From positions 217,104,151-217,168,150 of the forward strand of contig CP136065.1 of assembly GCA_032622095.1 (NCBI GenBank): a stretch of 64,000 nucleotides of DNA, read 5' to 3'. This document shows positions 34,021 through 45,849 of this stretch, piece by piece; positions within the stretch are counted from its first letter, which is position 1; each line of letters opens with the position of its first letter. The position numbers were made by a program, and so were the translations under genes. The notes beneath the pieces were generated by a model. The model was not told the origin of the DNA and searched no databases. It was given only the letters and a program-made list of their open reading frames with translations. The stretch is from Siphonodentalium dalli. Lineage: Eukaryota > Mollusca > Scaphopoda > Gadilida > Siphonodentaliidae.

Positions 34021-35411
34021 AGTCCAATATGAACCAGTATGTGAATATTTAGGTCCAATATGAACATGTTTGCACGAGACGAGGGCATGTTGGCATTCAG
34101 AACGTTGTGAGAGTGTAAGAGTAGAACTACGGTACACAATCTATCAGAGCTTTCCCCTTTACTCATATTAAAATTCGCGCAGTACTATTTTTGACGCACT
34201 CATCGTTGCGTGAATTTAAAACTAAGCGAAAAATAGTACGACTCCTGAATTTATACCAAACAGCGTGGGGAAATAAGAGGATTATATGTTCGTTAGTTAT
34301 ACATGTATTACAGACGATTGGAGTGATTACATTCATATTCGGAAAACCAATCTCGATATAATTTAAAGCATATAAAGCGATAAATAATTGTATAATTTAT
34401 TATTTAATGGGCTTTTTGTCTCAGAAAATATAATCACCTGCAGGCGGAACTTCTATTAATTGAAAGAAAGACACCGATCTTATCGTTGTTGAGAATTGCA
34501 AGTCGGAAATTGAGACATACCACACATAATCATGGAATGACGTTGCTTCGTAGTAAGGCCAGAAAGTAATATGGTCTAAATTACAAGGTGGTCATCAGTA
34601 ATAGACAAGAAAACCAATGTCAGAAATGGTAACGCGCTCAAGATCATATATTATATACCCATGTTTGTAATTATAGAATATAATATATATTGGTTTCGCG
34701 AATGACCAACTCAGAATTCCGTTAAAATAACAATAACAACCAGCACCTAATTAACGAACCGGTGGCCGACTCGGCCGTCTCCGACCACAGCCCTCAGTGG
34801 GCTGCAGAACGAAAACTGTCTATAAAAGTTGAAATATAAGACTTACAAAGTATCTTTTTCATTTCTTTTATTTGTAATTAACATAGCTTGTCACGACAAT
34901 AAACGAAATTGAAATTCCCAACTACACCTTTTACCGGACACGGCTTCCTAGTCGCGCAGTTCGACTTTTAAATCCGTCCCAAAAATTCCTATTTTTCTAT
35001 AAATAAAACCCCCAGCGTAAACTCCAGCGCCCAGGCGAAACAAGAATTTGTACATCAGTATACACGCGGCGCGCGTAACTATAAGTATAGTGGACTATTG
35101 GGAGAACAGGCCGAGCCTGTCAGAATAATTGATCTCTTCCTTGAGTATATGACCACGGACTTTGTGGCATCGAAGTGAGAAAGCAGATGCGTGCAATTCG
35201 GTAGTGATTGCCAACACGCTTTGTCTCGACCCGGTGGTAAGTATAGCAAGGTGCGAAGTGGAGTATACCAAGTCTGTCAATTATTAGCTGCCCATTTTTG
35301 TTTTATTGGGTAGAGTATAATCGACTGATAAATTAGATGGAGAAGATTTAACATAAATATAATGTCAATTCAGTGCAATACTGTAATCTGATTGACAAGA
35401 TTATACACGAC
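34021..35411. other. No gene recognised
   Basis: A TATAAAAG string at about 34821 follows a short GC-richer stretch with a CAGCCC/GGGCTG stem (34790-34806), but there is no downstream coding frame to support a promoter call. Frame 35095-35280 (minus) is unrecognised. Confidence 0.35.
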
Positions 35412-35415
35412 ATAT

Positions 35416-35837
35416 GTGACCCGCCATATCAAATCCAGTCGTAAGTCGGGATTTATTTTACCCTGTGCCAATGCATTCTCTTATATATGCGAGTCGACCA
35501 CAGGTCGCCTCGCATATATAAGAGAATGCATTGGCCTAACAATTTTTTAAAATTTTAATAATATTTTCTTGTATTCTTTAACAATTTTATAATTTCACCC
35601 ATACATAGCCCCATACAAACATGAGCAGATGACACTCTTCTATATGCTTCTATATATGGGTGCGGCTCCCTGCAGGGTAATGGATGTTTTTTATTTTATG
35701 TCCTAAAAATTGTAAGAAACATTTATTTAAAAAAAAATGATAAATAATTGTTAGGCCAATGCATTCTCTTATATATGCGAGGCGACCACAGGGTAAAAAA
35801 CTCCCGACTTACGACTGGATTTGATATGGCGGGTCAC
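35416..35837 (-). mobile_element. G-family hairpin MITE, copy 4
   Basis: Perfect ATAT flanks (35412-35415, 35838-35841). The left hairpin is intact. The right hairpin is halved: GCGAGGCGACC joins directly to ACAGGGTAAAA, so the second arm is gone. Confidence 0.9.
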
Positions 35838-35854
35838 ATATATACAATAACATA

Positions 35855-35993
35855 CACAGAACGACACGAATGTTAATGTTTAGCGAGTGCAAGCGCGAAA
35901 GGAAAGAACGAGTTGCGCAGCCTCGAGTTCTAACATTCCGCGACGGCACAAGTGCCGTATCAACAAACCAATTAACGAACGTGTCGTTCTGTG
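35855..35993. repeat. 139-bp inverted-repeat segment
   Basis: CACAGAACGACACG and CGTGTCGTTCTGTG form the ends, followed inward by AATGTTAAT / ATTAACGAA. The centre contains GGCACAAGTGCC. Lies 17 bp from the G4 element; probably a small foldback MITE. Confidence 0.65.
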
Positions 35994-36722
35994 TTTATTA
36001 CACGTCATCCGTCCTAGAATCTGTGTATTAAAAATACAGACTTACTAGGTTTAATTTATGCAAATACAAGGCTTGTTCTATCATGTATGATGATGTTTTT
36101 ATTTGTTTAAGTTCCGGTTTCATGGTTAAAGCGAACGTCATTGGAAGTCAACGAGATGCGTATGGATGGTCCGTTGTATACGGTTTATTTGTAAATATTG
36201 AACAACAATAACACTGTACTTCTAGGAACAAGAGTGTAATACAGCTATGCCAATACAAGTACACATGTATATATGATATATGAAAAACAATTCAAATAGG
36301 GTGGGCGATACCCGGTACATGTAGTTGCACCGTAATCCATCACGATATGTTTCTGATTTCTCTTGCGAATTTCGCATAGTTAAAGACGGGCTTTTCTAAA
36401 CGAAGACACCTTCGTGAGTTTTCTGAAGTAGAGCGTTTATTTTTTCTAAATACACACCGACACACTTGATAAGCCTTCCAGTGTTAATAAAAATTAACTT
36501 GAAGAAAGATACCCGAAGACTTTCCCCGAACCATCGACAACAGGTTCCCAAGATAAAATAATAAGAAGGCCAGCAGGTTGTGAGCATTATTTGGTTGGGG
36601 TGGGGGGGGGGGGGGGGGGGTATCTTTCTTCAAGTAAATTTTTGTTCAAACTGGAAGGCTTATCATTGTGTATTTAGAAAAAAGAGAAGTTCTATACTTC
36701 AGAAAGTCATTCAGCAAACTCA
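35994..36722. other. Unrecognised, with a G-run at about 36602-36621
   Basis: Two similar stretches, one inverted (AAGCCTTCCAGT..CTTGAAGAAAGATA near 36470-36510 and TATCTTTCTTCAAG..CTGGAAGGCTTATC near 36621-36665), flank the G-run, so the run may lie in a loop. Confidence 0.5.
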
Positions 36723-36929
36723 TGTGTGGGGCTCCCTGCAGGGTAATGGATGTTTTTTATTTTATGTCCTAAAAATTGTAAGAAACATTTATTTAAAAAA
36801 AATGATAAAAAATTGTTAGGCCAATGCATTCTCTTATATATGCGAGGCGACCTATGGTCGACTCGCATATATAAGAGAATGCATTGGCACAGGGTAAACA
36901 AATCCCGACTTACGACTGGATTTGATATG
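36723..36929 (-). mobile_element. G-family fragment, copy 5 (truncated both ends)
   Basis: Begins at GTGGGGCTCCCTGCAGGG inside the element, keeps the complete right hairpin (about 36820-36888), and stops at GATTTGATATG, just before the terminal GCGGGTCAC. Confidence 0.85.
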
Positions 36930-37157
36930 AGGGAGCACTCACGTTGATGTCTCCATTTCCAAACACCGGCCCTTCAAAAAAAATATTCAAAGATCACAAC
37001 TTCTCGTTCGATTTGACCCGGCCCAGGGTAAACAAATCCCGACTTACGACTGGATTTGATATGAGGGAGCACTCACGTTGATGTCTCCATTTCCAAACAC
37101 CGGCCCTTCAAAAAAAATATTCAAAGATCACAACTTCTCGTTCGATTTAACCCGGCC
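36890..37157 (+). repeat. 134-bp tandem duplication over a truncated G end
   Basis: The unit CAGGGTAAACAAATCCCGAC..CGGCCC at 36890-37023 is repeated at 37024-37157 almost identically. It contains the last part of G copy 5 plus about 90 bp of other DNA (GGGAGCACTCACGTTGATG). Confidence 0.9.
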
Positions 37158-37403
37158 CAGACCGCACTAATGATGCGAATTTCGCAAGACAAATCAGAAT
37201 GATGTCATGATAGTTTCCCGTTCACCTGTGATCTCAAATGTTGCACTAGAACAAACAAAATAGGATATTCTATGAATGGAGACGTTTATTTTCATTCTCG
37301 AACCACACGCACGTTTACATAGGAACCACACACGCATTCACATAAGTTATCGAGAACATGGTGATGTATACACGTGTAAGTATGCAATGGTAACAATATA
37401 TAT

Positions 37404-37834
37404 GTGACCCGCCATATCAAATCCAGTCGTAAGTCGGGATTTTTTTTTACCCTGTGCCAATGCATTCTCTTATATATGCGAGTCGACCATAGGTCGCCTC
37501 GCATATGTAAGAGAATGCATCGGCCTAACAATTTTTTATCATTTTTTTTAAATAAATGTTTCTGACAATTTTTAGGACATAAAATAAAAAACATCCATTA
37601 CCCTGCAGGGAGCCCCACACATATATAGAAGCATATAGAAGAGTGTCGTCTGCTCATGTTTGTCCTGGGCTCTGTATGGGTGAAATTATAAAAATTGTTA
37701 AAGAATACAAGAAAAAATTATTAAAATTGTAAAAAATTGTAAGGCCAATGCATTCTCTTATATATGCGAGGCGACCTATTGGCACAGGGTAATAAAAATC
37801 CCGACTTACGACTGGATTTTATATGGCGGGTCAC
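37404..37834 (+). mobile_element. G-family hairpin MITE, copy 6
   Basis: Perfect ATAT flanks (37400-37403, 37835-37838). The left hairpin has two point changes (GCATATGTAAG, GCATCGGCC). The right hairpin has lost most of its second arm (GGCGACCTATTGGCACAGGG). Confidence 0.9.
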
Positions 37835-37950
37835 ATATTGTAGCGGTATACTGAACACCGTAACACAAAGTTTGTTCCAACTCACATTGTCTCACAGTCA
37901 GGGACGTGTGAACAAGTGGGTGGGCGTCTGGGTTGTCCATCCTCATAAAT

Positions 37951-38408
37951 GTGACCCGCCATATCAAATCCAGTCATAAGTCGGGATTTTTTTTACCCTG
38001 TGCCAATGCATTCTCTTATATATGCGAGTCGACCATAGGTCGCCTCGCATATATAAGAGAATGCATTGGTCTAACAATTTTTTTACAATTTTAATAATTT
38101 TTTCTTGTATTTTTTAACAATTTTATAATTTCACCCATACAGAGCCCCATACAAACATGAGCAGACGACACTCTTCTATATGCTTCTATATATATGTGGG
38201 GCTCCCTGCAGGGTAATGGATGTTTGTTATTTTATGTCCTAAAAATTGTAAGAAACATTTATTTAAAAAAAATTATAAAAAATTGTTAGGCCAATGCATT
38301 GTCTTATATATGCGAGGCGACCTATGGTCGACTCGCATATATAAGAGAATGCATTGGCACAGGGTAACAAAATCCCGACTTACGACTGGATTTGATATGG
38401 CGGGTCAC
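37951..38408 (-). mobile_element. G-family hairpin MITE, copy 7 (complete)
   Basis: Flanks AAAT (37947-37950) and AAAT (38409-38412). Because AAAT is not its own reverse complement, this copy shows best that the flanks are a direct 4-bp target duplication. Both hairpins complete. Only about 110 bp from copy 6. Confidence 0.95.
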
Positions 38409-39009
38409 AAATGTTAACATAAATCCTAAAATCAGAAGGACACGAATTCACACAAGACATGTACAAACAATCAGCATTACATTGATGTGAGTTATTTTAG
38501 CTGAAGATATATATAATATCAGTGGCTGTGAACACAGGGGAGATACATGTAGAATGTTGATAGTCGTGTAAGGACTTATCAAGTTCCCTTCTAATGGCAA
38601 AATGAAGATACTGTATCATTTACACGGTGGAGAATCACGTGGTTTCGAGGTTGGTGAGTACTACGCATTCAAATGGCCGAGGCCAGTGCAAACGCAAAAA
38701 AACTTAACACGTGACACAAAACATAGCATTTTGACGAGCATATGATAGTATATTTTGAAAAAAAGTTGATACCTTATTTGTTCGGAAATACGCAGTAGGT
38801 TTATATAACATTCTGACCAAAGTTGCCAGTCGGAGGTTTGTGGAATACACCAGCCCATACATCTTGTAGAATCATTCGATTGACAACTTTGGTCAGAATG
38901 TTTGGAGATAATTCTCCAGACGAGCTATAGGGTAAATTCCTTGACAAAACATGGTACCACTCTCTATTTTAACCCATACAATTGTTGAATTTCCGTCGAA
39001 TGTTCACCA
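38409..39009. other. One short hairpin, otherwise unrecognised
   Basis: CATTCTGACCAAAGTTG (about 38809) and CAACTTTGGTCAGAATG (38884-38900) form a perfect 17-bp stem around a loop of about 58 bases. Confidence 0.6.
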
Positions 39010-39364
39010 TTAACCCTTTACCCAACAAAACGGCCAAAACCGGCCAAATAAAGCTTCAACAAATATCTTCGGTCTGTCTCAATAGAACCATACAAATATG
39101 GATATCATTGGAACCGGCTCCTTGACCACATTGTGATAGTTACAGTTATGTCCTGTGCCAATGCATTCTCTTATATATGCGAGTCGACCATAGGTCTTTT
39201 TTTTTAACACTTTTTACCATTTTTTCTTACATTCTTTAATAATTTTATAATTTTTAATGTGTTAAGCCAATGCATTCTCTTATATATGCGAGGCGACCTA
39301 TGGTCGACTCGCATATATAAGAGAATGCATTGGCACAGGGCCCTTCTGTTGGGTAAAGGGTTAA
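39010..39364 (-). mobile_element. P1-family piggyBac-like MITE, copy 5
   Basis: TTAA at 39010-39013 and 39361-39364 with P1 termini. The first hairpin is halved: GAGTCGACCATAGGT runs straight into the T-rich spacer. The second (39266-39334) is intact. Confidence 0.9.
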
Positions 39365-40380
39365 CTATTTAATGCTGCGATACATACGCGTGATGGCTGG
39401 CATATACATACATTCTGGGACGGCAGTTATGCATGTGTTACCTTTACATTTGTGGTTTGCAACCCGTTTCAAGGGAGGAGGGTAACTTATATAACTTTGT
39501 CAAATGCTTACTGCTGGTATATTGCATGAATGAATGCCAGACTGTTCGAAGCTAACCCTCCGCGCGTCAGTCCGCCGCCAATTAAACTGACAACCTCTTG
39601 ATATGAAGCGCATCAAAAGGCAACAAATCCAAATAATAGTCACATTCAAATCTACAGGTTGCCCGTTGTCTGCCGTATGCATGCATTGTGTCGTAACAGA
39701 TGTGACTGGCGTTATGGCTGCTCCTAGCTTGTGGTCGCTTCGTTATGGATGCGCGTACAAACGGACGATGTATGTTAGAACTGTAGAGTCTAATTGAGTT
39801 TTCGAGGAAAGTGGCCTGAACAACGTGTTTGGGATCAAATTAGCAAAACATACCGAGGTCCAGGGAGGTTAATGAAATAAATGGCACATCAGATCACAAA
39901 GCTTCAGTGGGTCAATAGCCTTACGATTAGTCTGTAGGGTAAAAGCCACTCAATTGGAGGAAGCCAAAGAGTCTCCTATCGAGCACCGGGTCATATGATG
40001 TCAAGAGAAATTATAGTGGTGAATTGATTGAGACATCTATAGTCAGTCGATAGCGTTGGAATAAACGCGCTGGTTAGAAATGGTCTAATTATGAATACAA
40101 CCGCGTTTACCCCCGTTACTCCCTACGGTTTTAGACAACTATGTTCACTTCCAATCTTGCGTTCTAATAGACTCGGCGGAATAGTTATTCTCTTCTGCGA
40201 ATATGCTGTCTAACTATAATCTGTTAACTCGATTAACCGATGCTCGTCTTTCTGAAGGCTCACTTTACACTTAGTTCAATAGTAAAGTTACGCTGCAGTC
40301 AGGTTGCCCAAGACTATTATTTGTCTGACTGTCTCAACAATCGGTTGTTATAGCACCAGTATTCGTGTTGTGAGATAAAA
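39365..40380. other. No recognised feature
   Basis: Overlapping 60-codon frames at 39500-39797 on both strands are unrecognised. Confidence 0.4.
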
Positions 40381-40382
40381 TT

Positions 40383-40445
40383 AGAGAGAGAGAGAGAGAG
40401 GGAGGGAGAGGGACGGAGGGAGGGAGGGTGAGAGTGAGAGAGGAA
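40383..40445 (+). repeat. GA/GGGA microsatellite
   Basis: AGAGAGAG changing to GGGAGGGA and back to GAGAGTGAGAG. Confidence 0.95.
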
Positions 40446-40670
40446 GATGGTTTATTGACAAAGAACAACTCCAACATTGACAAAGAGCAACTCCAACTAC
40501 ATATGCACAAATAATAGTGAATATTAATGAGGATCATAAAAAAATAAAAAGAGAAACAACTACAAAATCTATGCTAACCCATCTGGGATAGCTATCCACC
40601 AGATGGGCTGAGTGCTCATTGCACGGAGAGGGCACAGCCATGAATCAGATTGGCTTGCCCACCCCAATTA
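40446..40670 (-). other. Possible 3' tail of a retroelement or transcript
   Basis: Read on the minus strand, a GC-richer segment (AGCCCATCTGGTGGATAGC and inverted echoes) is followed by TTCTTTGTCAATAAACCATC, containing an AATAAA signal, and then the microsatellite. This layout resembles the 3' end of a LINE or a polyadenylated transcript. No coding sequence is attached, so the call is weak. Confidence 0.25.
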
Positions 40671-40674
40671 GTCA

Positions 40675-41201
40675 TTAAAGGCACGGGTGGCGTTCGTTGT
40701 AGAACTATTCATATTTGTTCAAATCGCCATCAACGGAAGGAATATTAAAATATATATATAGTTTTGTTCATATGCCAAACATAATCAGCGCGTAAACAGT
40801 ATATTGTCGTCAAGACGTACGATGGTGTACGCAAACACGAACCTTCTCGTGTTACAGAAGTTTTGCTTCTGTTTACATAACACATCGCAATTCTATTGGT
40901 TAATCACACACAAATGATATAAACGCTCTTTATTATTTCCATATCAGGAAAACAGTATCAAATAACACTCTTTATGTTTACCATAGCCGGATCTAAACAA
41001 AAGCCAGGTTCTGTAACGTTTTTTGATTTGTTTACATAACAAAGGAAAAACATTTGACATAACATACTGTTTATGCCACATTTCTGATTGATATAAGAAC
41101 AAAGTCTGTCTATATTTACTATTCTGTCTGTTTATGGCGGTTTTTGACGGAGTTGAATATTTTAATACCATACCCACCGCCAACGCCGCCCGTATATTTA
41201 A
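40675..41201 (+). mobile_element. N-family element, copy 2
   Basis: TTAA (40675-40678) to TTAA (41198-41201), sharing the landmarks listed for 4697-5194, including ATAAACGCTCTTTATTATTTCC-like and CTTTATGTTTACCATA strings and ATGGCGGTTTTTGACGG. Confidence 0.65.
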
Positions 41202-41327
41202 AACACTGCTCTGTCTGGAAGATGCGTGGACATTTGTTTATTATATATAAATACTGTGGTCAGTTATAGGATATAACCAAGAGAGCGTACGTTTGAGTGA
41301 CCACGCGAGTTGTAACCTATATAGAGG

Positions 41328-41472
41328 ATCTACAACGAGTTCCCAGTTTATAGCGGAATTTACAAAACGAGTCCAGTAAATTAGGTCTGGACCGAGCCTT
41401 TGGCGAGGTCCAGACCTAATTTACTGGACGAGTTTTGTAAATTCCGATATAAACTGGGGACGAGTTGTAGAT
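41328..41472. repeat. Near-perfect 145-bp palindrome
   Basis: 66-bp arms (outer ATCTACAAC, middle GGAATTTACAAAAC, inner TTAGGTCTGGACC) around a 13-base centre. Mismatches fall mainly in two CGAGT/CTCGT blocks that read the same on both strands in inverted position. Confidence 0.9.
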
Positions 41473-42370
41473 TATATTTATTACATGATCCAAAACCTAG
41501 ACAAAACATACTTAAATCAACAAACGGGACGCGAAACAAACATCAGCTTTTGTAAGCCATGCGATGACGTTTTACATAACTTTGCGTTGTTTGCCCGCGT
41601 AAAGAAATAGTCCCAGATAAATAAAGACTCTATGGCGTATTTAATGGCGTATATTTAATGGCATAACTGTTCAAACTCTTCATTCATTAGAGTTTGTTGG
41701 AAATATATTGGAACCATAGTATTTTGAGACGTAGCTTACGGAATGTAAATAGACGACAAACTGGAAGTCAAAGGTCATTTGGCACTATTTCCTGTTATTA
41801 AGCGAACGTTTAATATCACAATTTATAGAAGGGGTTTATTGAATGGAATAAGGGTTGGATCATGTAATAAATATTTATATGCAATGACCGATTGTACATA
41901 TCACGCAATACTCTTTATGTGTTAGTTATATTTACAATAATTAATTAGAGTATATATCAGAGATACGATATTGCGATCCGTGTATTTGTACGGAAACAGT
42001 ATGAGAAGCAAAGACACCAGAGAAAAAAAACTTCGAATTGCGAACTACATCTAACCATATTGTAAACTCAGAAACATTTGATCCAATAAGATAGCTATTT
42101 GTAAGTTTTCAATACCAGAAGATAATGCGATGGAGCATATGATCCCCTTTAATGGGAGGTATTCACATCATAGTCAAGTATCGACTTTCAAAAGGAGAAC
42201 ATTCTATCAGGTTTTGACTTTGATAAAGAGCGGTTACTGTGTCATTGCTTACTAACGGCGAATATTAAATATTAAATCCTCAAACATTGGTTTAAGATTA
42301 TTCTTACCGTATTACACAGAGCCGGGAAATCCACGCCATAATCTGCTCGAAAATGGTGGCAAAATATCAC
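41473..42370. other. No recognised feature
   Basis: AT-rich; short echoes only (GGCGTATTTAATGGCGTATA near 41633). Confidence 0.4.
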
Positions 42371-42611
42371 GCCCTGTGCCAATGCATTCTCTTATATATG
42401 CGAGTCGACCATAGGTCGCCTCGCATATATAAGAGAATGCATTGGCTTAACACATTAAAAATTATAAAATTGTTAAAGAATGTAAGAACAAATGGTAAAA
42501 AGTGTTAAAAAAAGATTTTTTTTAGGCCAATGCATTCTCTTATATATGCGAGGCGACCTATGGTCGACTCGCATATATAAGAGAATGCATTGGCACAGGG
42601 CATAACTGTAA
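42371..42611 (+). mobile_element. P1-family fragment, copy 6 (no termini)
   Basis: Both hairpins (42378-42446 and 42526-42594) and the spacer are P1-type, and the copy ends at GGCATAACTGTAA. Both TTAA termini are missing, so only the hairpin core survives. Confidence 0.85.
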
Positions 42612-42781
42612 TTTCAACAATCCTTTTTTCCTAAGATATCAGCAATCTATTAAACTAATGAGCTGTATACACACATCTCATCTCGAATACTGCAACACAT
42701 CTGATATCGAACAGATTTAGGGAGATTGGTGTCTAAAATGGTGACCTGAGTCACGTGGACGTATATCTTCTCCACAGTCAT

Positions 42782-42990
42782 AGTTATAAGCTAATGTGAT
42801 TCATAGTTATAAGGTCACGTGATTCATAGTTATAAGGTCATGTGATTCATAGTTATAAGGTCACGTGATTCAAAGTTATAAGGTCACGTGATTCATAGTT
42901 ATAAGGTCACGTGATTCATAGTTATAAGGTCACGTGATTCATAGTTATAAGGTCACGTGATTCATAGTTATAAGGTCATGTGATTCATAG
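42782..42990 (+). repeat. 23-bp minisatellite with TCACGTGA E-boxes
   Basis: Nine units of TTATAAGGTCACGTGATTCATAG-type sequence. Six contain TCACGTGA and two TCATGTGA; the first is degenerate. CACGTG is the core site of bHLH-zip factors such as MITF/TFE, USF and MYC, and TCATGTGA is the M-box variant. Another CACGTG lies just upstream at about 42752. Whether it works as a regulatory cluster is unknown. Confidence 0.9.
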
Positions 42991-43117
42991 TGAGCTTGCA
43001 AAATATGTTGAGTTATTTATATTGGTGAAGAAAACGATCAAAACACACTTCGATGTGAGACATCTTGCCGCCATTTTCGAGAAAATTATAACGTATGTTC
43101 CCAGCTCTGTTAAATTT

Positions 43118-43907
43118 GACGTTGGGTATTCGTGATGACCATGTGCTACGAATGACATCGTGTGGACTCTTCCTGATGCCCATATGCTACGAACGACGTG
43201 TGTGGTATTCGTGATGACCATGTTCTACGAATGACGTTGTGTTGGGGTATTCGTGATGTCCATGAGCTACGAAAAACATTGTGTGGGTTATTCGGGATGA
43301 CCGTGTGCCACAAACGACATTGTGTTGGGGTATTCGTGATGCCCATATGCTACGATTGACGTGTGTGGTATTCGCGATGACCATGTTCTACGAATGACGT
43401 TGTGGTGGGGTATTCGTGATGTCCATGTGCCACGAATGACGTTGTGTTGGGGTATCGTGATGACCATTTGCTACAAATGACGTTGTGTGGGTTATTCGTG
43501 ATGAGCATGTGCTACGAATGACGTCGTGTTGGGTCTTCATGGTGCTCACGTGCAACGAATGGCGTTGTGTTGGGGTATACGTGATGTCCATGAGCTACAA
43601 ACAACGTTGTGTGGGTTAATCGTGATCACCATGTGCTACGAACGACGTTGTGGTGGGGTATTCGAGATGCCCATATGCTACAAACGACGGGGTGTGAATT
43701 ATTCGTGATGACCATGCGCCAAGAATGACGTTGTGTGGGTTATTCATGATGCTCATGTGGTACGAATGACACTGTGTGGGTTATTAGTGATGACCATGTG
43801 CTACGAATGACATTATGTGGGTTAATATTGATGACCATGTGCTACGAATGACGTTGTGTGGGTTATTCATGATGCCCATAAGCTACCGTGTGCTACGAAT
43901 GGCGTTG
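43118..43907 (+). repeat. 42-bp minisatellite, about 19 diverged units
   Basis: Unit approximates GACGTTGTGTGGGTTATTCG + TGATGACCATGTGCTACGAAT. Units diverge and vary by a few bases. All the frames here (42985-43708) are array read-through. Confidence 0.9.
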
Positions 43908-44429
43908 ATTGCGAGTATTGTTCATGTTTTGTGTTATTCTCCTGGTAATCTTAAATATGGGCGAGAAAAATCGTGACTAGTTTGGTATATATGTGGAATA
44001 GGATGGAATATCTTAGATGTTCCGACCCCAAATGGAAAAAGTGCACCCGTGTGGATTGGAACTTCGTGTAGGCGTGTCGCTGTCGATATTTGTGTTTGTC
44101 TCATGGTACATTGATCGACACATTTCTATGAATAAGTTATGGCATAATTCATTCGTTCCAACGCCCACCATGCCCATGCGATATGCATAGTAACTACTAA
44201 TGATGAGCAATGGTCGATGGGAGCCCGACGTATATATTGTATATAGGCAGGGAAAACAGATGAAAATTTCAGCCCCGACAAATCATCAGTTGGAAATTTC
44301 AGACCAAATATAGGTTATTTTTTTCTTCTGATAGTATGACTTTCTAACAAGTGTTTAGTGTGAAATGTTGTATTCAGGCTAAAAGTCTAAAAGTCATTTT
44401 TTTATGGACTGAGATTGCTATTAGTTGGA
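43908..44429. other. No recognised feature
   Basis: Unremarkable sequence. Confidence 0.4.
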
Positions 44430-44585
44430 ATGTCGATTGGTAATTTCCAATAGTTTGAGCCTGAGATTCCAGGTGGAAATTTCCAATTCAATTTGGGTGG
44501 GTGCAAATTGAACTTTCAGGACTTGGAAGTTTGGTTAGGTTCAAGGGGATGCAGTTGGAAACTCCCCATAATGGAGACCCGTTCA
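44430..44585 (+). repeat. Degenerate dispersed repeat, copy 1
   Basis: Shares a GGTGCAAATTGAA..GGTTCAAGGGG.TGCAGTTG order with 45850-46010, with much divergence. Rich in GGAAATTTCC-like strings. Confidence 0.5.
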
Positions 44586-45849
44586 TGTATTTATGGTCTT
44601 ACTCTTGTCAACTGTATGATCCAAATGGCAATGCTACACTGTGTTTAATCCCTTGACAATAAATTTGTTTCACCAATAGTGCGAAATGTGAGCTAAAATG
44701 TAATAATTGTCGGTAGTGCATCGTTACCTTGGCAAATCGGTCACCGCCCGACACAGGAATTCGTTTGAAATAAGCTGCATTTCGAAAACAAAACACAACG
44801 GAGAATATTTACTCAGAAAGTGCAATCAAAGTACACACTGAAGAAATAATTACGAAGCGCTCTTTGCCAAAGATTGCAGAAAAGACGGAATGCATTGTTG
44901 GCCAAATTAATTGCTTCGTGTGAATTGGCGAGAAATGCAATATAAAAGTTAAACTTGGGAATCTTTTCTAAATTAAAATTGGTATTAGATGATTATCGGT
45001 GGCAAAGGGTAACATTTAGGACATTCTTCTGTTTTACTAATAAAGAGCACAAATATCACTGTGGGTTATAGCATCACTCAGGCATTTACCCTCTGCAGTA
45101 ATTGCATTCATTTCATTTTGATCTCTGACTGGGCCATGCCGTAAGAACGTAGGGTACAACACTTGTGTGAGATATATTCTGCGCGGGAAAATGTTTATAT
45201 TTTGTAAGTTGTCAGATAGAAGAAACATAACATATTTACGACATATAGGCATAATACTCATTGGGTGTCAGTCAACTCGTACCCTGACGAACTCGTACCC
45301 TGCTAAATGTGTCTTATGAGCGAATACAAGATTTGATATGATTTATGGTGCGTTCACATGTACCTGCAAGAAAATATCTGCAAGAAAATATCAGGTACAA
45401 TTGTACCATGATATTTTCATGGTGCAAAGATTAAGCCCATGAGAACGCGGCGGTTTTGATGGCATTGACTGAGCTCAATCAGAACAGTATTAGTCGTGCT
45501 GGTTAAAGTGAATTGCGTCCGGTAAACAACATATAGTCCATATTGGCAATTCATAATATTATGGCATTTCCAACTGTGTATTACAAGGGTATTACGATAG
45601 AGTCGGTGGGATGAGACACTCACCGACCTGTAGCCACGTTGCTCTCATGCACAAAGACCTTGTATATAATAAGAAAGTGTTCATATCTGAACACAATATT
45701 ACACCAAAAATGGGTTGAAATTGTTCTGGTTGCCTGAATTTCCAACCAGTAATGTATGTCGAATTTGTTGTTTTAGACCAACAAAATTTGCATCTCTTCC
45801 TACTTTTGGTCAAAATATTGGTTTGAAATTTCCTGTAGGTCCCTCCCTC
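44586..45849. other. Unrecognised, one small imperfect hairpin
   Basis: CTGCAAGAAAATAT is repeated twice at about 45365-45395, followed by an inverted TACCATGATATTTTC. No gene recognised. Confidence 0.4.

Noticed and set aside
34780-34830. Histone-type 3' stem-loop or TATA promoter
   Set aside because: The CAGCCC/GGGCTG stem does not match the histone consensus, and no gene lies on either side of the TATAAAAG string.
40446-40670. Gene 3' end on the minus strand
   Set aside because: AATAAA alone next to a microsatellite is not enough. No coding sequence upstream, so kept only as a weak feature.
42782-43907. CRISPR-like regular repeats
   Set aside because: Units are contiguous tandem repeats without unique spacers, in a eukaryotic context, with no cas genes.
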